Shown here piece by piece: positions 35,497 through 44,800 of a DNA stretch of 64,000 bases. Within the stretch, counting starts at the first letter, position 1. Each line of letters starts with the position of its first letter. The position numbers and the translations under genes were made by a program. Under the pieces are notes generated by a model. That model did not search any database. It was not told where the DNA came from and saw nothing but the letters and a program-made list of their open reading frames with translations. The DNA is from Algoriphagus marinus (GTDB lineage Bacteria; Bacteroidota; Bacteroidia; Cytophagales; Cyclobacteriaceae), in contig NZ_MSPQ01000006.1 in NCBI RefSeq assembly GCF_001936475.1, forward strand, positions 186,001 to 250,000, read 5' to 3'.

Positions 35497-36744
35497 CTAC
35501 CTCAACTCCAGCACCTCATTCTTTCCAAAATTCTCGTAGCCACTGACGATCACTTTTTCACCTTCAGTCAAGCCTTCAAGAATTTCATAGAATTCAGGAT
35601 TTTTTCTACCCAAACGAATATTTCTTTTCTCCGCATTTCCTGCAGCGTTTATAACAAATACCCAGTTTCCTCCTGTATCCTTAAAGAAGCCACCGGTTGG
35701 TAAGAGTAAGCTCTGCTCACTGTCACCCAACTCCAATCTGATTCGCACACTTTGACCTCTTCGGATTCCTTGGGGGCTTTCTCCTGTAAACTTCATATCT
35801 ACTTCAAATCTTCCATTCGTAATCGTCGGATAGATCTTCATAATTTCCAATTCATGATCTACTCCGCTCAAGGTGAATTTTCCACGGAGACCTTGACCGA
35901 TTCTAGGAAGGTATAATTCATCTATTGGCACTCTTACTTTGAATTCATCCAAAACATCGATCTGTCCATAACGCTCTCCGGAGTTAATCGCCTGACCGAT
36001 TTCTATCTGCTCCATGGCCAATTGACCTGAAATGGGTGCTTTGATTACCAGATTATTGAGAATCTGACCAACTCCATTCAGAGAGGCATTCATTCTATTT
36101 TCAGACTGTCTTAGCTGGGCCAGCTGATAGGACCTTGCAATTGAGTCACTTTTGTATGATTTGTAGGTCAATTCCTTTCTTTTCAAGTTATACTCATACT
36201 GCTCCGCTACTTCTTCAAATTCTCTGTCTGAAACCAATTTCTTTTCGTGAAGCTCTTTAAATCTTTTATACTGTGGCTCCAGCAAACTGATTTGATAATC
36301 AATTTCTGCCAATTGCCCTTGTTGGCTTAAATCATTTTGATCCAAGAAAAGACGGGTTTGTCGAAGGTTATTGATTTGCTCATATAACATCGTCTCCCGC
36401 TGCATCACATCTAATTGAAGATTGGAATTAGCCATGATCAAAATCGTATCTCCTACGTCTACCAGTGCGCCAGATTCCCTCACCAAAGCTGCGACCATTC
36501 CACCTTCGACAGCGTCAAGGAAGAAAGTCTGAGCAGGTTCAATCTGTCCAGATACTAAAATGTAATCTGTAAATTCACCAGTAGTCACTGTGGCAATACT
36601 CAAACGGTCCTTCTCCACATTCATCGTGGAGCGATGATCTGCAAAGCCTATTTGATAAATAATTGCCGCTACTACGAGCACTCCTCCTGCGATCATTGCG
36701 ATCTTTTTCGGAGTCCATGTCTTCTTTTCTATTTTTCGATCCAT
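35497..36744 (-). CDS. MacA/HlyD-type periplasmic adaptor protein (415 aa)
   Basis: One N-terminal membrane segment (about residues 14-31, ending near IYQIGFADH) is followed by a biotinyl-lipoyl-like domain split by a long coiled-coil hairpin (about 100-210, rich in Q, E, L and K), and then beta-barrel and membrane-proximal domains (IKAPISGQLAMEQIEIGQAI, VRIRLELGDSEQSLLLPTGG). This is the layout of adaptors linking an inner-membrane MacB permease to an outer-membrane exit duct. The ATG at 36744 is preferred to the upstream start at 36840 because the longer version would include the sigma-54-like promoter in its coding part. First gene of the adaptor-ATPase-permease operon; no TolC-like gene is in the window. 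Confidence 0.92.
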   Translation of the reverse strand: MDRKIEKKTWTPKKIAMIAGGVLVVAAIIYQIGFADHRSTMNVEKDRLSIATVTTGEFTDYILVSGQIEPAQTFFLDAVEGGMVAALVRESGALVDVGDTILIMANSNLQLDVMQRETMLYEQINNLRQTRLFLDQNDLSQQGQLAEIDYQISLLEPQYKRFKELHEKKLVSDREFEEVAEQYEYNLKRKELTYKSYKSDSIARSYQLAQLRQSENRMNASLNGVGQILNNLVIKAPISGQLAMEQIEIGQAINSGERYGQIDVLDEFKVRVPIDELYLPRIGQGLRGKFTLSGVDHELEIMKIYPTITNGRFEVDMKFTGESPQGIRRGQSVRIRLELGDSEQSLLLPTGGFFKDTGGNWVFVINAAGNAEKRNIRLGRKNPEFYEILEGLTEGEKVIVSGYENFGKNEVLELR

Positions 36745-36780
36745 TGTGTGTGTTTTCCTTTTCAGGGCTATCCCCTTTAT

Positions 36781-36874
36781 GCCAAATGGCATGCCATGCA
36801 AAAAATAGCCGTTGGATGCTTCTTTGGGTGATTTCAACAAAAACGAGATTCCTTAACGCGAACATTTTCGTCCG
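36781..36874 (-). promoter_or_regulatory. Sigma-54-like promoter plus upstream inverted repeat, for the adaptor-ATPase-permease operon
   Basis: TGGCATGCCATTTGGC (36796 to 36781 on the minus strand) has the best -12 half of the set (TTGG). An overlapping TGGCAT at 36784 fits less well, and only the 36796 element keeps the usual distance. The upstream repeat CGAACATTTTCGTCCG (36859-36874) is followed by AAAGCGAACAAAAG. The centre is 70.5 bp from the -24 T. The site lies in the divergent gap shared with the activator gene at 37072. Confidence 0.75.
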
Positions 36875-37071
36875 AAAGCGAACAAAAGCTATCAAAGTCG
36901 GATATTTTTCCCTTAACTTAATTGAAGATTTATAATAGCCAAAATCTGCTCAAATCGTCCGAAAATGACATATTTTATCCATTTTAAAGTGCAATTGTTT
37001 TTCGGTATGCTTTTGGAACAACAGGAAATCGAATCCGGGATATATTTCCCCAAGGAAAAAAATCATTTACT

Positions 37072-38460
37072 ATGAACGAGCAACGAATCGGGAAAATCTT
37101 AATCATTGACGATAATGAAGATTTGCTAAAGGCAGCTAAAATTTTTCTGAAGCGGCATTTCGCACAGGTAGATACAGAAACCAACCCTGATCTACTCCCT
37201 ATCCTGACTCATAATGAAAACTATGACGTGATCTTACTGGACATGAACTTCACCAAAGATGTGAGTTCGGGTCAAGAAGGTTTCTATTGGTTGGATCGGA
37301 TTTTGGAATTGGATCCATCAGCTGTGGTGGTATTGATCACTGCCTATGGAGATGTGAATCTCGCAGTCAAAGCCATCAAAGAAGGTGCGACAGACTTTGT
37401 GTTGAAGCCTTGGGAAAATGAGCGACTGCTCGCTACACTCAATTCCGCCCTTCAACTCCGGAGAAAAAAGCTGGAGGTAGATCTGCTAAAAGATCAAAAA
37501 GCCACCATGCAGCAGGATATCGACAATAAATTCAAGGATATTATCGGTCAAAGTGCATCCATGCAAAAGGTTTTTGAAACTATCGAACGTGTGGCCGTCA
37601 CCGATGCTAACGTCTTGATTCTAGGAGAAAATGGTACCGGTAAGGAATTAATTGCAAGAGCTATTCACCGACATTCCAAGCGAAGTCGGGAAGCATTCGT
37701 TGGAGTGGATCTGGGCTCGATTACGCAGACGCTGTTTGAATCCGAGCTTTTCGGACATAAAAAAGGTGCTTTCACGGACGCCAAAGAAGATCGTGCCGGT
37801 CGCTTTGAGCAGGCGCATAAAGGCACACTTTTCCTGGATGAAATCGGAAATCTACCTTTGCCACTTCAGGCCAAATTATTAGCAGCTTTACAAAATAGAG
37901 AAGTCACGAGAGTGGGTGCAAATCGGCCAGTAGAAGTAAATATTCGATTGATTTCGGCTACGAATATGCCGATTCATAACATGGTCTATGACAATACCTT
38001 CCGGCAGGATTTATTATATCGAATCAATACCATCGAAATCCAACTTCCTCCCCTCAGGGAACGGATCGAGGACATTCCACTTTTGGCTGATCATTTTATC
38101 GCCTACTATTCTAAAAAGTATAATAAAGATATTCGAAAGGCGTCGGAACCACTGATCAAGCGGATGTCGAAATACCATTGGCCGGGAAATATCCGAGAAC
38201 TTCAGCATAGCATTGAGCGAGCTGTAATTATGAGCAATCATAATGTTTTGCAACCTGAGGATCTTTTCTTACAGAAAATCCAAAATCATGAAAAATCTGA
38301 AGAATCAGTAAATCTGGAGCATTTGAATATTGAAGATGTGGAACGAATTCTGATCCGGAAAGCATTACAAAAGCATAATGGGCATATCACTAGAGCCGCT
38401 GAAGAATTGGGATTGACGCGATCATCTCTTTACCGAAGACTGGAGAAATATGGTTTATAG
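37072..38460 (+). CDS. NtrC-family sigma-54-dependent response regulator (462 aa)
   Basis: Three domains. The receiver (1-125) has the acidic pair D13-D14, phospho-acceptor D57 in VILLDMNF, and LKPW. The AAA+ domain has Walker A GENGTGKE (about 185-192), GHKKGAFTDA (about 230-238) and the GTLFLDEIGN Walker B. The Fis-type helix-turn-helix ends the protein (ITRAAEELGLTRSSLYRRLE). The sigma-54 contact loop reads GAFTDA instead of GAFTGA. Transcribed away from the adaptor operon, it overlaps the kinase gene by 11 bp. It is the obvious candidate to bind the CGRAC-N6-GTYCG repeats and activate the eight sigma-54-like promoters; binding itself is inferred. Confidence 0.95.
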   Translation: MNEQRIGKILIIDDNEDLLKAAKIFLKRHFAQVDTETNPDLLPILTHNENYDVILLDMNFTKDVSSGQEGFYWLDRILELDPSAVVVLITAYGDVNLAVKAIKEGATDFVLKPWENERLLATLNSALQLRRKKLEVDLLKDQKATMQQDIDNKFKDIIGQSASMQKVFETIERVAVTDANVLILGENGTGKELIARAIHRHSKRSREAFVGVDLGSITQTLFESELFGHKKGAFTDAKEDRAGRFEQAHKGTLFLDEIGNLPLPLQAKLLAALQNREVTRVGANRPVEVNIRLISATNMPIHNMVYDNTFRQDLLYRINTIEIQLPPLRERIEDIPLLADHFIAYYSKKYNKDIRKASEPLIKRMSKYHWPGNIRELQHSIERAVIMSNHNVLQPEDLFLQKIQNHEKSEESVNLEHLNIEDVERILIRKALQKHNGHITRAAEELGLTRSSLYRRLEKYGL

Positions 38461-39802
38461 GCGGTTTTCCATTGGCGTAGCCATTCGCCTGATCCTGATT
38501 ATTCTATGCCTTTACCTTGGTCTTTGGCTGTATTATCGACAAGAGCTTTGGCTGGCACCGGCGATTTTGGGCTTAGTCGCTTTCATTCAAATTGGGGAAT
38601 TGATCTATTATGTCAATTCTGTCAATCATAAGCTTGCCCGTTTTCTCGACTCCATTCGATACAATGATTTCTCGAGTTCCTTCACTTCGGATTCTCAGAT
38701 GGGAGGTTCTTTTCGAGAGGTCAACGTAGCCTTCAATGAGGTGATGGATGTCTTCAAAAAGACCCGAGCAGAAAAAGAAGAGCAAATGCTTTTCCTTCAA
38801 GTCATTATTCAACATATCAATACAGGTATTATTTCCTTCAATTCGGAGGGGAAAATTGGAGTAATAAATAATGCGGCAAAACACTTGCTCCAGATTCCTC
38901 AATTCCGGGATATCTCAGATTTAGGTAAGCTCTCAACCCAACTTCTCAAAGAAGTAATGGATATGAAACCCGGACAGCGGATTTCTCAAAAAGTAAATTC
39001 AAACCTCCATCTAATCATACAATCCACTTCTCTTAAGATGGGAGGCCAAAGCTGGACTTTGCTTTCACTACAAAACATCAACGCCGAACTACAATCGAAT
39101 GAACTCGAAGCTTGGCAGAATCTCACCAAAGTACTTCGCCATGAAATCATGAATTCGATCACGCCAATCTCAAGTTTGGTGGAATCGCTTCGGACTATTC
39201 TAGATGAAGATAGCTACGTGCAGCAAGAAGGATTTTTAATTAAAAGAGACGGTTTCCAGGATATTCAAGAAGGTTTGGATACTATCGCAAACCGAAGTAA
39301 AGGTTTGGTGAGTTTTGTAAATGCTTACCGGGACTACACGAATATTCCATTGCCGGAAAAGGAACTGGTTAATATTCAAGGTCTTTTCGAAAAAGTGCTT
39401 AATCTGATGAAGGAGGACTTAAAAGCCAATGAGGTAGAGGTTCAAAGCGAGATCCAACCAGGAACATTGGAGATTCATTGCGATCCAGATCAGATCATGA
39501 TGATCCTAATCAACCTGATCAAAAACGCATCAGAATCTCTGACTAACCAGGCCAATCGGATTATATTTTTGAGAGCCATTTCTCAAGGCGATCTCGGATC
39601 GATTATTCAAGTGGAAGATCATGGCCCAGGGATAGTTCCTGAGGCACTTGAGCGGATTTTTGTACCTTTCTATACTACCAAGAAAACAGGATCCGGGATT
39701 GGGTTAGCCATTTCAAGACAGATAATGAATCTCCACCGAGGAAGTCTTCAAGTGATATCAATCCCAAATGAGCGAACAGTTTTCACGCTGAATTTCAGGT
39801 AA
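38450..39802 (+). CDS. Membrane sensor histidine kinase (450 aa)
   Basis: Two N-terminal membrane segments (about residues 10-28 and 33-52) with almost no periplasmic loop, a linker and PAS-like region (about 95-200), then the kinase core. The phospho-acceptor H-box is LTKVLRHEIMNSITPISSL (H near 231). The N-box is LINLIKNASESL, followed by VEDHGPGIVPEALERIF and the GSGIGLAISRQIM G-box. The ATG overlaps the stop of the activator gene, so the two are translationally linked and form a cognate pair. With so little exposed sequence, the signal is probably sensed in the membrane or cytoplasm, or through partner proteins such as the permeases. That last point is speculation. Confidence 0.93.
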   Translation: MVYRRFSIGVAIRLILIILCLYLGLWLYYRQELWLAPAILGLVAFIQIGELIYYVNSVNHKLARFLDSIRYNDFSSSFTSDSQMGGSFREVNVAFNEVMDVFKKTRAEKEEQMLFLQVIIQHINTGIISFNSEGKIGVINNAAKHLLQIPQFRDISDLGKLSTQLLKEVMDMKPGQRISQKVNSNLHLIIQSTSLKMGGQSWTLLSLQNINAELQSNELEAWQNLTKVLRHEIMNSITPISSLVESLRTILDEDSYVQQEGFLIKRDGFQDIQEGLDTIANRSKGLVSFVNAYRDYTNIPLPEKELVNIQGLFEKVLNLMKEDLKANEVEVQSEIQPGTLEIHCDPDQIMMILINLIKNASESLTNQANRIIFLRAISQGDLGSIIQVEDHGPGIVPEALERIFVPFYTTKKTGSGIGLAISRQIMNLHRGSLQVISIPNERTVFTLNFR

Positions 39803-39831
39803 TCCACAAATAAATTCTTTGAAAAACCCTA

Positions 39832-41451
39832 TCAATCCCAAAGCTTTGGCTCCAGCCAAATTAAGGTAAGCAGGAAGAGTAGAATAAGTCCCCAGGCCCA
39901 AAATGGAATAGGATATTTACTGGAATTAATTACTGAAGAGGAGGAAATCCAAGACTGAGATTTGAGAAAAGCTGCTCTTTTTTGCTGTGCTAAAATACTA
40001 GGCCAATCATTCATCCCTGAAATATATACCTCTCCTATCTCCCCAAGTTTTACCCATCCGGAATCCAGAGAGACAAAGTCCAAAGTTTTAGTTTTTGGAT
40101 TTACCAGAGACTGACTTATTGAAAGGGTGTCTTTTCCGAAGATCAGATTATCAACAGAATCACTTGAATTAAGAGAAATGGTCTCATATTCTCCCCAAAA
40201 AACAGGCGCACTAACTCCCCAATTGGATTGATTTTCAGGCCGTAGTTCTCCAAGAATCTTTTCCCATAATTTATCGTAACTCGCCGAATCTCCGGCCTGT
40301 GTGATCGAGAAAGTAGAAGTCAGCAAACTGGTTACTATTTTAGAATCTCCAACTCGCTGTGCAGCAATTGAATTTTCAAAAAGGCTTTCCTGCAAGATCT
40401 TTTCTTGGAAGGTGAAGGGTAAAGCCTCCAGTCCACCTATAATTTCTCGGTTTTCCGCAGTTCCGGTTTTTAAAACTTCAAAATTGGTTTCGAAGACCTT
40501 ATTCAGTATATCAATTTCTTTCTGAGGATCATTCAAATTAAGCAGAAGCAAGGAAGCTGCACGTCGGATTTGATTTTGGATTTTGGTATTTGAGAGTTGT
40601 GAAGGATCAATGACAAATACATCAATGGAATCGAGCGGACCGCTTCCTGTCAACAACTCTGAATCTTTCGAAAGGCGAATTTCTTCCTGAACTTGTTCCC
40701 CTTTCCCAATCAAATAACGACTTAGCGTTCGAATCTCAGGCCCAGGAAAGCCTACTTGAACTTGGTAACTAAGCCGCGCTGCGGGCAAAACATAAAACTG
40801 AATCTCGCCCAAAACCAATTCTCCTAATCTCAGCTCTAGTTCATTTCTCCCCAAAATGGAAACGGGAAAATCCAACTCCAAACTGTTACGATCAGAGTCA
40901 ATTTCAATCTCTTCCAATTCGTTTCCTTCTTGGAAAATCGAGATTGTAGAACCTGTGCTTAAATCCATCTTCAATCGGATTTTCTGGACCTCGCCTTGAT
41001 AAAGAATTCCTTTCCAATCCAAAAACTCAGGTTCTGTTGTCGAACTTGGGATAATCCAATCCAAAGATTTAGCACGAATAGAATAAAGAAAATCCTTCGA
41101 AAAGTTTTTTCCCAAAAGAATCAGCGAATCGGAATTGGATTGAAAATCATCAATCGAAATCACCTTCTCTACTCCTATGCTATCTTTCCAAAAGTCTATT
41201 TCACTTTTATCAAGCTCCTCGGAAACAAGCAAAATAGGACTTGAAATCTGCTCAGAACTCCAAACCGGATTCAGCATAAAAGTCAGCAATGCAAAAAACA
41301 AAAGTGCATTCAAGAGCTGTTTAATCCCTTTTCGTTTGGAAGAGAAATCAGATCTCTGAATCCGAATGATTTGAAAAATCAGCAATAAACTGATTCCTAT
41401 TCCAAAAATCCAGGTAAAAAGCGGGGAGACAATCGGTTCAAAATCCATCAT
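39832..41451 (-). CDS. Large membrane-anchored protein of the MoxR/BatA cluster (539 aa)
   Basis: There are two membrane helices near the N-terminus (about residues 10-30 and 43-60) and one at the C-terminus (about 515-535), with a long beta-rich extracytoplasmic region between. It resembles the BatA/BatB-like partner proteins in MoxR-DUF58 clusters but shows no clear metal-binding site. The ATG at 41451 overlaps the stop of the upstream gene as ATGA; a longer TTG start at 41466 is less likely. It is the last gene of a six-gene overlapping operon and converges on the kinase gene with a 29-bp gap. The molecular role is unknown. Confidence 0.75.
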   Translation of the reverse strand: MMDFEPIVSPLFTWIFGIGISLLLIFQIIRIQRSDFSSKRKGIKQLLNALLFFALLTFMLNPVWSSEQISSPILLVSEELDKSEIDFWKDSIGVEKVISIDDFQSNSDSLILLGKNFSKDFLYSIRAKSLDWIIPSSTTEPEFLDWKGILYQGEVQKIRLKMDLSTGSTISIFQEGNELEEIEIDSDRNSLELDFPVSILGRNELELRLGELVLGEIQFYVLPAARLSYQVQVGFPGPEIRTLSRYLIGKGEQVQEEIRLSKDSELLTGSGPLDSIDVFVIDPSQLSNTKIQNQIRRAASLLLLNLNDPQKEIDILNKVFETNFEVLKTGTAENREIIGGLEALPFTFQEKILQESLFENSIAAQRVGDSKIVTSLLTSTFSITQAGDSASYDKLWEKILGELRPENQSNWGVSAPVFWGEYETISLNSSDSVDNLIFGKDTLSISQSLVNPKTKTLDFVSLDSGWVKLGEIGEVYISGMNDWPSILAQQKRAAFLKSQSWISSSSVINSSKYPIPFWAWGLILLFLLTLIWLEPKLWD

Positions 41452-43628
41452 CTTAGTTTTGCCCAAAATGCCTGTTGCAATTCTTTTTCTGCCTGAAAGG
41501 AAGCATCAAGCTTTGAATCCTTAGCTACCAATGGATAGAGCTTTTTAAGCAAGTCAGACTTACCTTCATCGCTTAGCCTTCCGGTACTCAATTCCTGCAA
41601 ATGAATTAAAACCGACCACTCCGAAAGACCGGAATACTGTATCCGCTCGGTCCAAAGCTGGCCTAAGCGTTGGATTTTCAATTGATCTTCTGCTCTTAAT
41701 TCGGTTTGAGGAAGCATCCCCAAAACAGTTGCCGCCAATGGCGCCAACTGCTTTTCCCTAGCAATCTGCTCTTTAAGGATCACCGCATCTATTTTTTCTA
41801 AATTCCCGGACATTCGCTTTTCTTCCTCTTTGATTGGGGGAGGATCGTAGTTTGTTCGCTTTACATAAACCCGTGATTTTTGCTGAACGGTTTTCAGGTA
41901 TTCTAAGGCTTTTTCTTGATAGGGCAAGGCTTTCTCCGGTTCGAAAAGTCTCAAATAAAGCTCTGATTGCCACATTTGCTCTAAGGCCATTTTCAACATA
42001 TTTTTCGTCGATGCCTCGTAGAACGTATTCATTTCCTCATCCTCGTGATTGTGAAGATAGGAATCCAAAATCCCTCCAAGTCCTCCGTCTTCCGAGTTTG
42101 AATGCTCTTCATGAACTTCTATTTTTTCAGGTTCGGCGACCGGATTGGGCAGACCAACAGCCCCCTCATCTTCATGGTCATGATCATGTCGAAATCCTGC
42201 CAGCAAATCTTCCGGATCTTCTTGTTCCATGGTCCCTCCTCCAGCTGAGTTCTCAAATTCCTCACCTAAATATTGCCCATAGCGCAAGCGGAGCAACTTT
42301 TGATCATAGCCTATTTCATTGGAAGTGACATTGAAAGCTCGCTCGGCAATAGACTTTTTAGAAGCAATAAGCTTCTCCGTATCAATAATAATCTGTCGCT
42401 GACTTCGGAAATAATCCGGCATCACATGGATTGCCATTCCCATCACTTGTTCCTCAGTCATTCCTGTGCTATCCACAAAATTCAGAAAATAAGTATCCGA
42501 TCTGGAAAAATTTGGTTCGGGTCGCCTGTTGTCTATCGCTGCCCAATAATAATACAATTCATCACCAGGCTTGAAATCCAAGGCTTTTAAATCCAGATTC
42601 AGGTCGATTTTTGAGGCTTTGAAATTCTTTTGTTGAATCGAAATTCGAGTCTCCCGGAATTTCACATTCTCCCCGGAGCCCCGAGCCAAGGTGGCGACTA
42701 GATAGACTTCTTTGACCAAAAAATCATCGCTGAGCTGAGCTTCCACTTTTTTGGACAAACCGTCTTTGTGAAAGTGGTAGGCGTACAATTCCTTTTCTGA
42801 CGGGGTAATAATTGGAGCTAAATCTTCAATTGCCTCAATCTGAAAAAACGCAGATTCATAAACCAACAAATCGCCATTATAGGCCTGAATGGCATAAATC
42901 CCCGATGAATTCAACTGATCCGAAAGTGCAAAATCAGTCGTACTTTTTTCAAAAGCTAAAGAATCCCGAAGTGAATTGATCAGAAAAACTTGTAGCTCTG
43001 GATTGGAAAAGCGAAGTGACCAAGAAAGTCTCGAACCCTTCAATGCAGTAATCTGAAGTGAACTTTGGGAGCTTTCAGGAATTCCGGAATACGAAGGCGG
43101 ACTAATTCGTATCGAGATTTCTTCCAAAGAAACTGCCAGGTCCTCCAAGGAATCCGGAAGAGAAATACGGTTTTTCCGTTCCAGGATTGATTCAGGTGAA
43201 GACTTTTCAGGAATGATTTTGGAAACTCCAAATACAAGCAAGGGTAACAGAAGCAGCAAAAAGAAAGGGGCAACTTTCCGGAAATCTATTCCTGCCGGAT
43301 CGGCATTCATCTGAGCTTCGACTCGATCCAATTGCAATTGCTCGGCAATATTCAAGTCGATTTTATCCAACAATTCAAGACTGAACTCCAAGCCTTTGGT
43401 ATGCTGATGTAAATGGGAAATGGCGGCCTTTCGATGATTTGCAAAACCACCCAATAAATAAAACGACAGGATAGCGATCAGTTTCCCAAGAAGAATCGCC
43501 CATGTCAAAGAAGTTTCTAAAACCATAAACAAGCCAAAAAAGCTCAACCCAATCAATGCTGATTTAAGCAAAATCATACCAAAGATTTGCTTTTCAATTC
43601 GGGCGATATGGGATTGCAGCGATTTCAA
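41448..43628 (-). CDS. Large membrane protein of the MoxR/BatA cluster, DUF4175-like (about 726 aa)
   Basis: Three N-terminal hydrophobic segments (about 18-65 and 125-145) precede a long extracytoplasmic region and a helical, charged C-terminal half. That half has a histidine- and acid-rich part (HDHDHEDE, HEEHSNSEDG, HNHEDEE) that could bind metal. The start is uncertain: the ATG at 43694 would overlap the previous gene by 70 bp, whereas a TTG at 43628 forms a TTGA overlap with the upstream stop, the same arrangement as at 46657 in this operon. I therefore prefer 43628. No enzyme motif was recognised. Confidence 0.75.
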   Translation of the reverse strand: MKSLQSHIARIEKQIFGMILLKSALIGLSFFGLFMVLETSLTWAILLGKLIAILSFYLLGGFANHRKAAISHLHQHTKGLEFSLELLDKIDLNIAEQLQLDRVEAQMNADPAGIDFRKVAPFFLLLLLPLLVFGVSKIIPEKSSPESILERKNRISLPDSLEDLAVSLEEISIRISPPSYSGIPESSQSSLQITALKGSRLSWSLRFSNPELQVFLINSLRDSLAFEKSTTDFALSDQLNSSGIYAIQAYNGDLLVYESAFFQIEAIEDLAPIITPSEKELYAYHFHKDGLSKKVEAQLSDDFLVKEVYLVATLARGSGENVKFRETRISIQQKNFKASKIDLNLDLKALDFKPGDELYYYWAAIDNRRPEPNFSRSDTYFLNFVDSTGMTEEQVMGMAIHVMPDYFRSQRQIIIDTEKLIASKKSIAERAFNVTSNEIGYDQKLLRLRYGQYLGEEFENSAGGGTMEQEDPEDLLAGFRHDHDHEDEGAVGLPNPVAEPEKIEVHEEHSNSEDGGLGGILDSYLHNHEDEEMNTFYEASTKNMLKMALEQMWQSELYLRLFEPEKALPYQEKALEYLKTVQQKSRVYVKRTNYDPPPIKEEEKRMSGNLEKIDAVILKEQIAREKQLAPLAATVLGMLPQTELRAEDQLKIQRLGQLWTERIQYSGLSEWSVLIHLQELSTGRLSDEGKSDLLKKLYPLVAKDSKLDASFQAEKELQQAFWAKLR

Positions 43629-44800
43629 ATTCCTTGTTTGAAAGCTAAGTAACGTTCGATCATCAAAGTCCCCAAAAGCAAAGCCATCAGCCATTCGTTG
43701 AGATTGGCTTTTTGAGGATTAGAATTTTTGGGCTTCAACAAAAACCGATCAGAAATCCTTTCTGAATTAAGTGGCGTTGATTTTTGATTTATGCCGAGAT
43801 GATTTAAGAATTTCCCCAAAATCAATTCCGGCAATTGCCCGTTTCGGATCAATTCAGATTCATCAAAAATCAGTGAATTGGCAAAAATGACTTGATTTTC
43901 AGACTCAGGATATTCAATCAAATTCGAGAAAAAGTAAAGCTTTTCAAGATCAAGTTTTCCAAGTGCTTTGTTTGAAAATACTAAAGCAGCTGAATCCAAA
44001 CTCTCGGTTATCTGAAATTCGAATCCATAAACTTCCGAAATGGATGATAACGCAGCTTCTATAAATTGCCTTTCATTCTCTGAATTTTGAATCAGAACAG
44101 GAATCGACTTCTCAGAATAATCAAAAGTTGGATTTTCTCCTTCACCAACATTAACCGAGTCTAAAACCCCAGCCTCATTTAATGCGAAGACTCGATTCAA
44201 TCTAGTTTTAAGGAATTGAGTTTTGGACCTCCCGGCGGAAGCTTCTCCAATCTGGAAAGTTGGTAAAACTGGACTCGAATAAAAATCAGAAGAAAGTGCC
44301 AAGTTTGAATTGGGTAAATACAAAATCAGCGAATCCAACTCCTCCGGCAATTGATCCAACGTGCTTTGAAGATTGGAATTAGAAATATCTTCAAGGCCAA
44401 AAAGGGCATCAAGCGTGGTGATTTCTTTTGAAGGATTATCGGCCAAAAGCACCAATTCTTCTCGTTCAATTGCCTGCTGAATTTCAAATCGAAACTCCTC
44501 CCAAAGGGCTTTTTCACCAGTCAGAACATGTGCGATTTTCTTTTCTTGTGTTGTTGGATTACCTATCCAAAAAAGCTGCGCTAAAAGGAGAACCAACAAA
44601 CCAATAAGCAAAATACGAAGTGCCAATAGCAGCCAATTTTCAAGTTTGAATCCTTTGGAAACCTGATTTTCATCGACATTCAAAAATTCCATCGCAGCCC
44701 AGGCAATCGTCTTCCCCTTCTTCCCATTCCAGAGGTGGATCAAAATCGGAATGCTGATCGCCAACAATCCCCAAAGCGCTATGGGATTCAGAAAACTCAT
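43625..44800 (-). CDS. BatA-like (aerotolerance N-terminal domain) membrane protein (391 aa)
   Basis: The N-terminal block MSFLNPIALWGLLAISIPIL followed by HLWNGKKGKTIAWAAMEFL is the BatA/aerotolerance N-terminal domain with its first membrane segment. A second hydrophobic segment is at about residues 55-75. The remainder is an extracytoplasmic domain without a visible MIDAS motif, ending in a short hydrophobic tail. It overlaps the DUF58 gene as ATGA. Proteins of this type associate with MoxR ATPases and DUF58 proteins, probably as a chaperone-like complex in the envelope. Confidence 0.82.
   Translation of the reverse strand: MSFLNPIALWGLLAISIPILIHLWNGKKGKTIAWAAMEFLNVDENQVSKGFKLENWLLLALRILLIGLLVLLLAQLFWIGNPTTQEKKIAHVLTGEKALWEEFRFEIQQAIEREELVLLADNPSKEITTLDALFGLEDISNSNLQSTLDQLPEELDSLILYLPNSNLALSSDFYSSPVLPTFQIGEASAGRSKTQFLKTRLNRVFALNEAGVLDSVNVGEGENPTFDYSEKSIPVLIQNSENERQFIEAALSSISEVYGFEFQITESLDSAALVFSNKALGKLDLEKLYFFSNLIEYPESENQVIFANSLIFDESELIRNGQLPELILGKFLNHLGINQKSTPLNSERISDRFLLKPKNSNPQKANLNEWLMALLLGTLMIERYLAFKQGI

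Noticed and set aside
37003-37018. CGGTATGCTTTTGGAA before the activator gene as a possible autoregulatory sigma-54 promoter
   Set aside because: The -24 box is degenerate and no dyad is found at the usual distance; only a partial CGTCCGAAA half-site lies near 36957.
43629-43694. N-terminal extension of the DUF4175-like protein from the ATG at 43694
   Set aside because: It would overlap the preceding gene by 70 bp; a TTGA junction at 43628 fits the operon better. Not certain.
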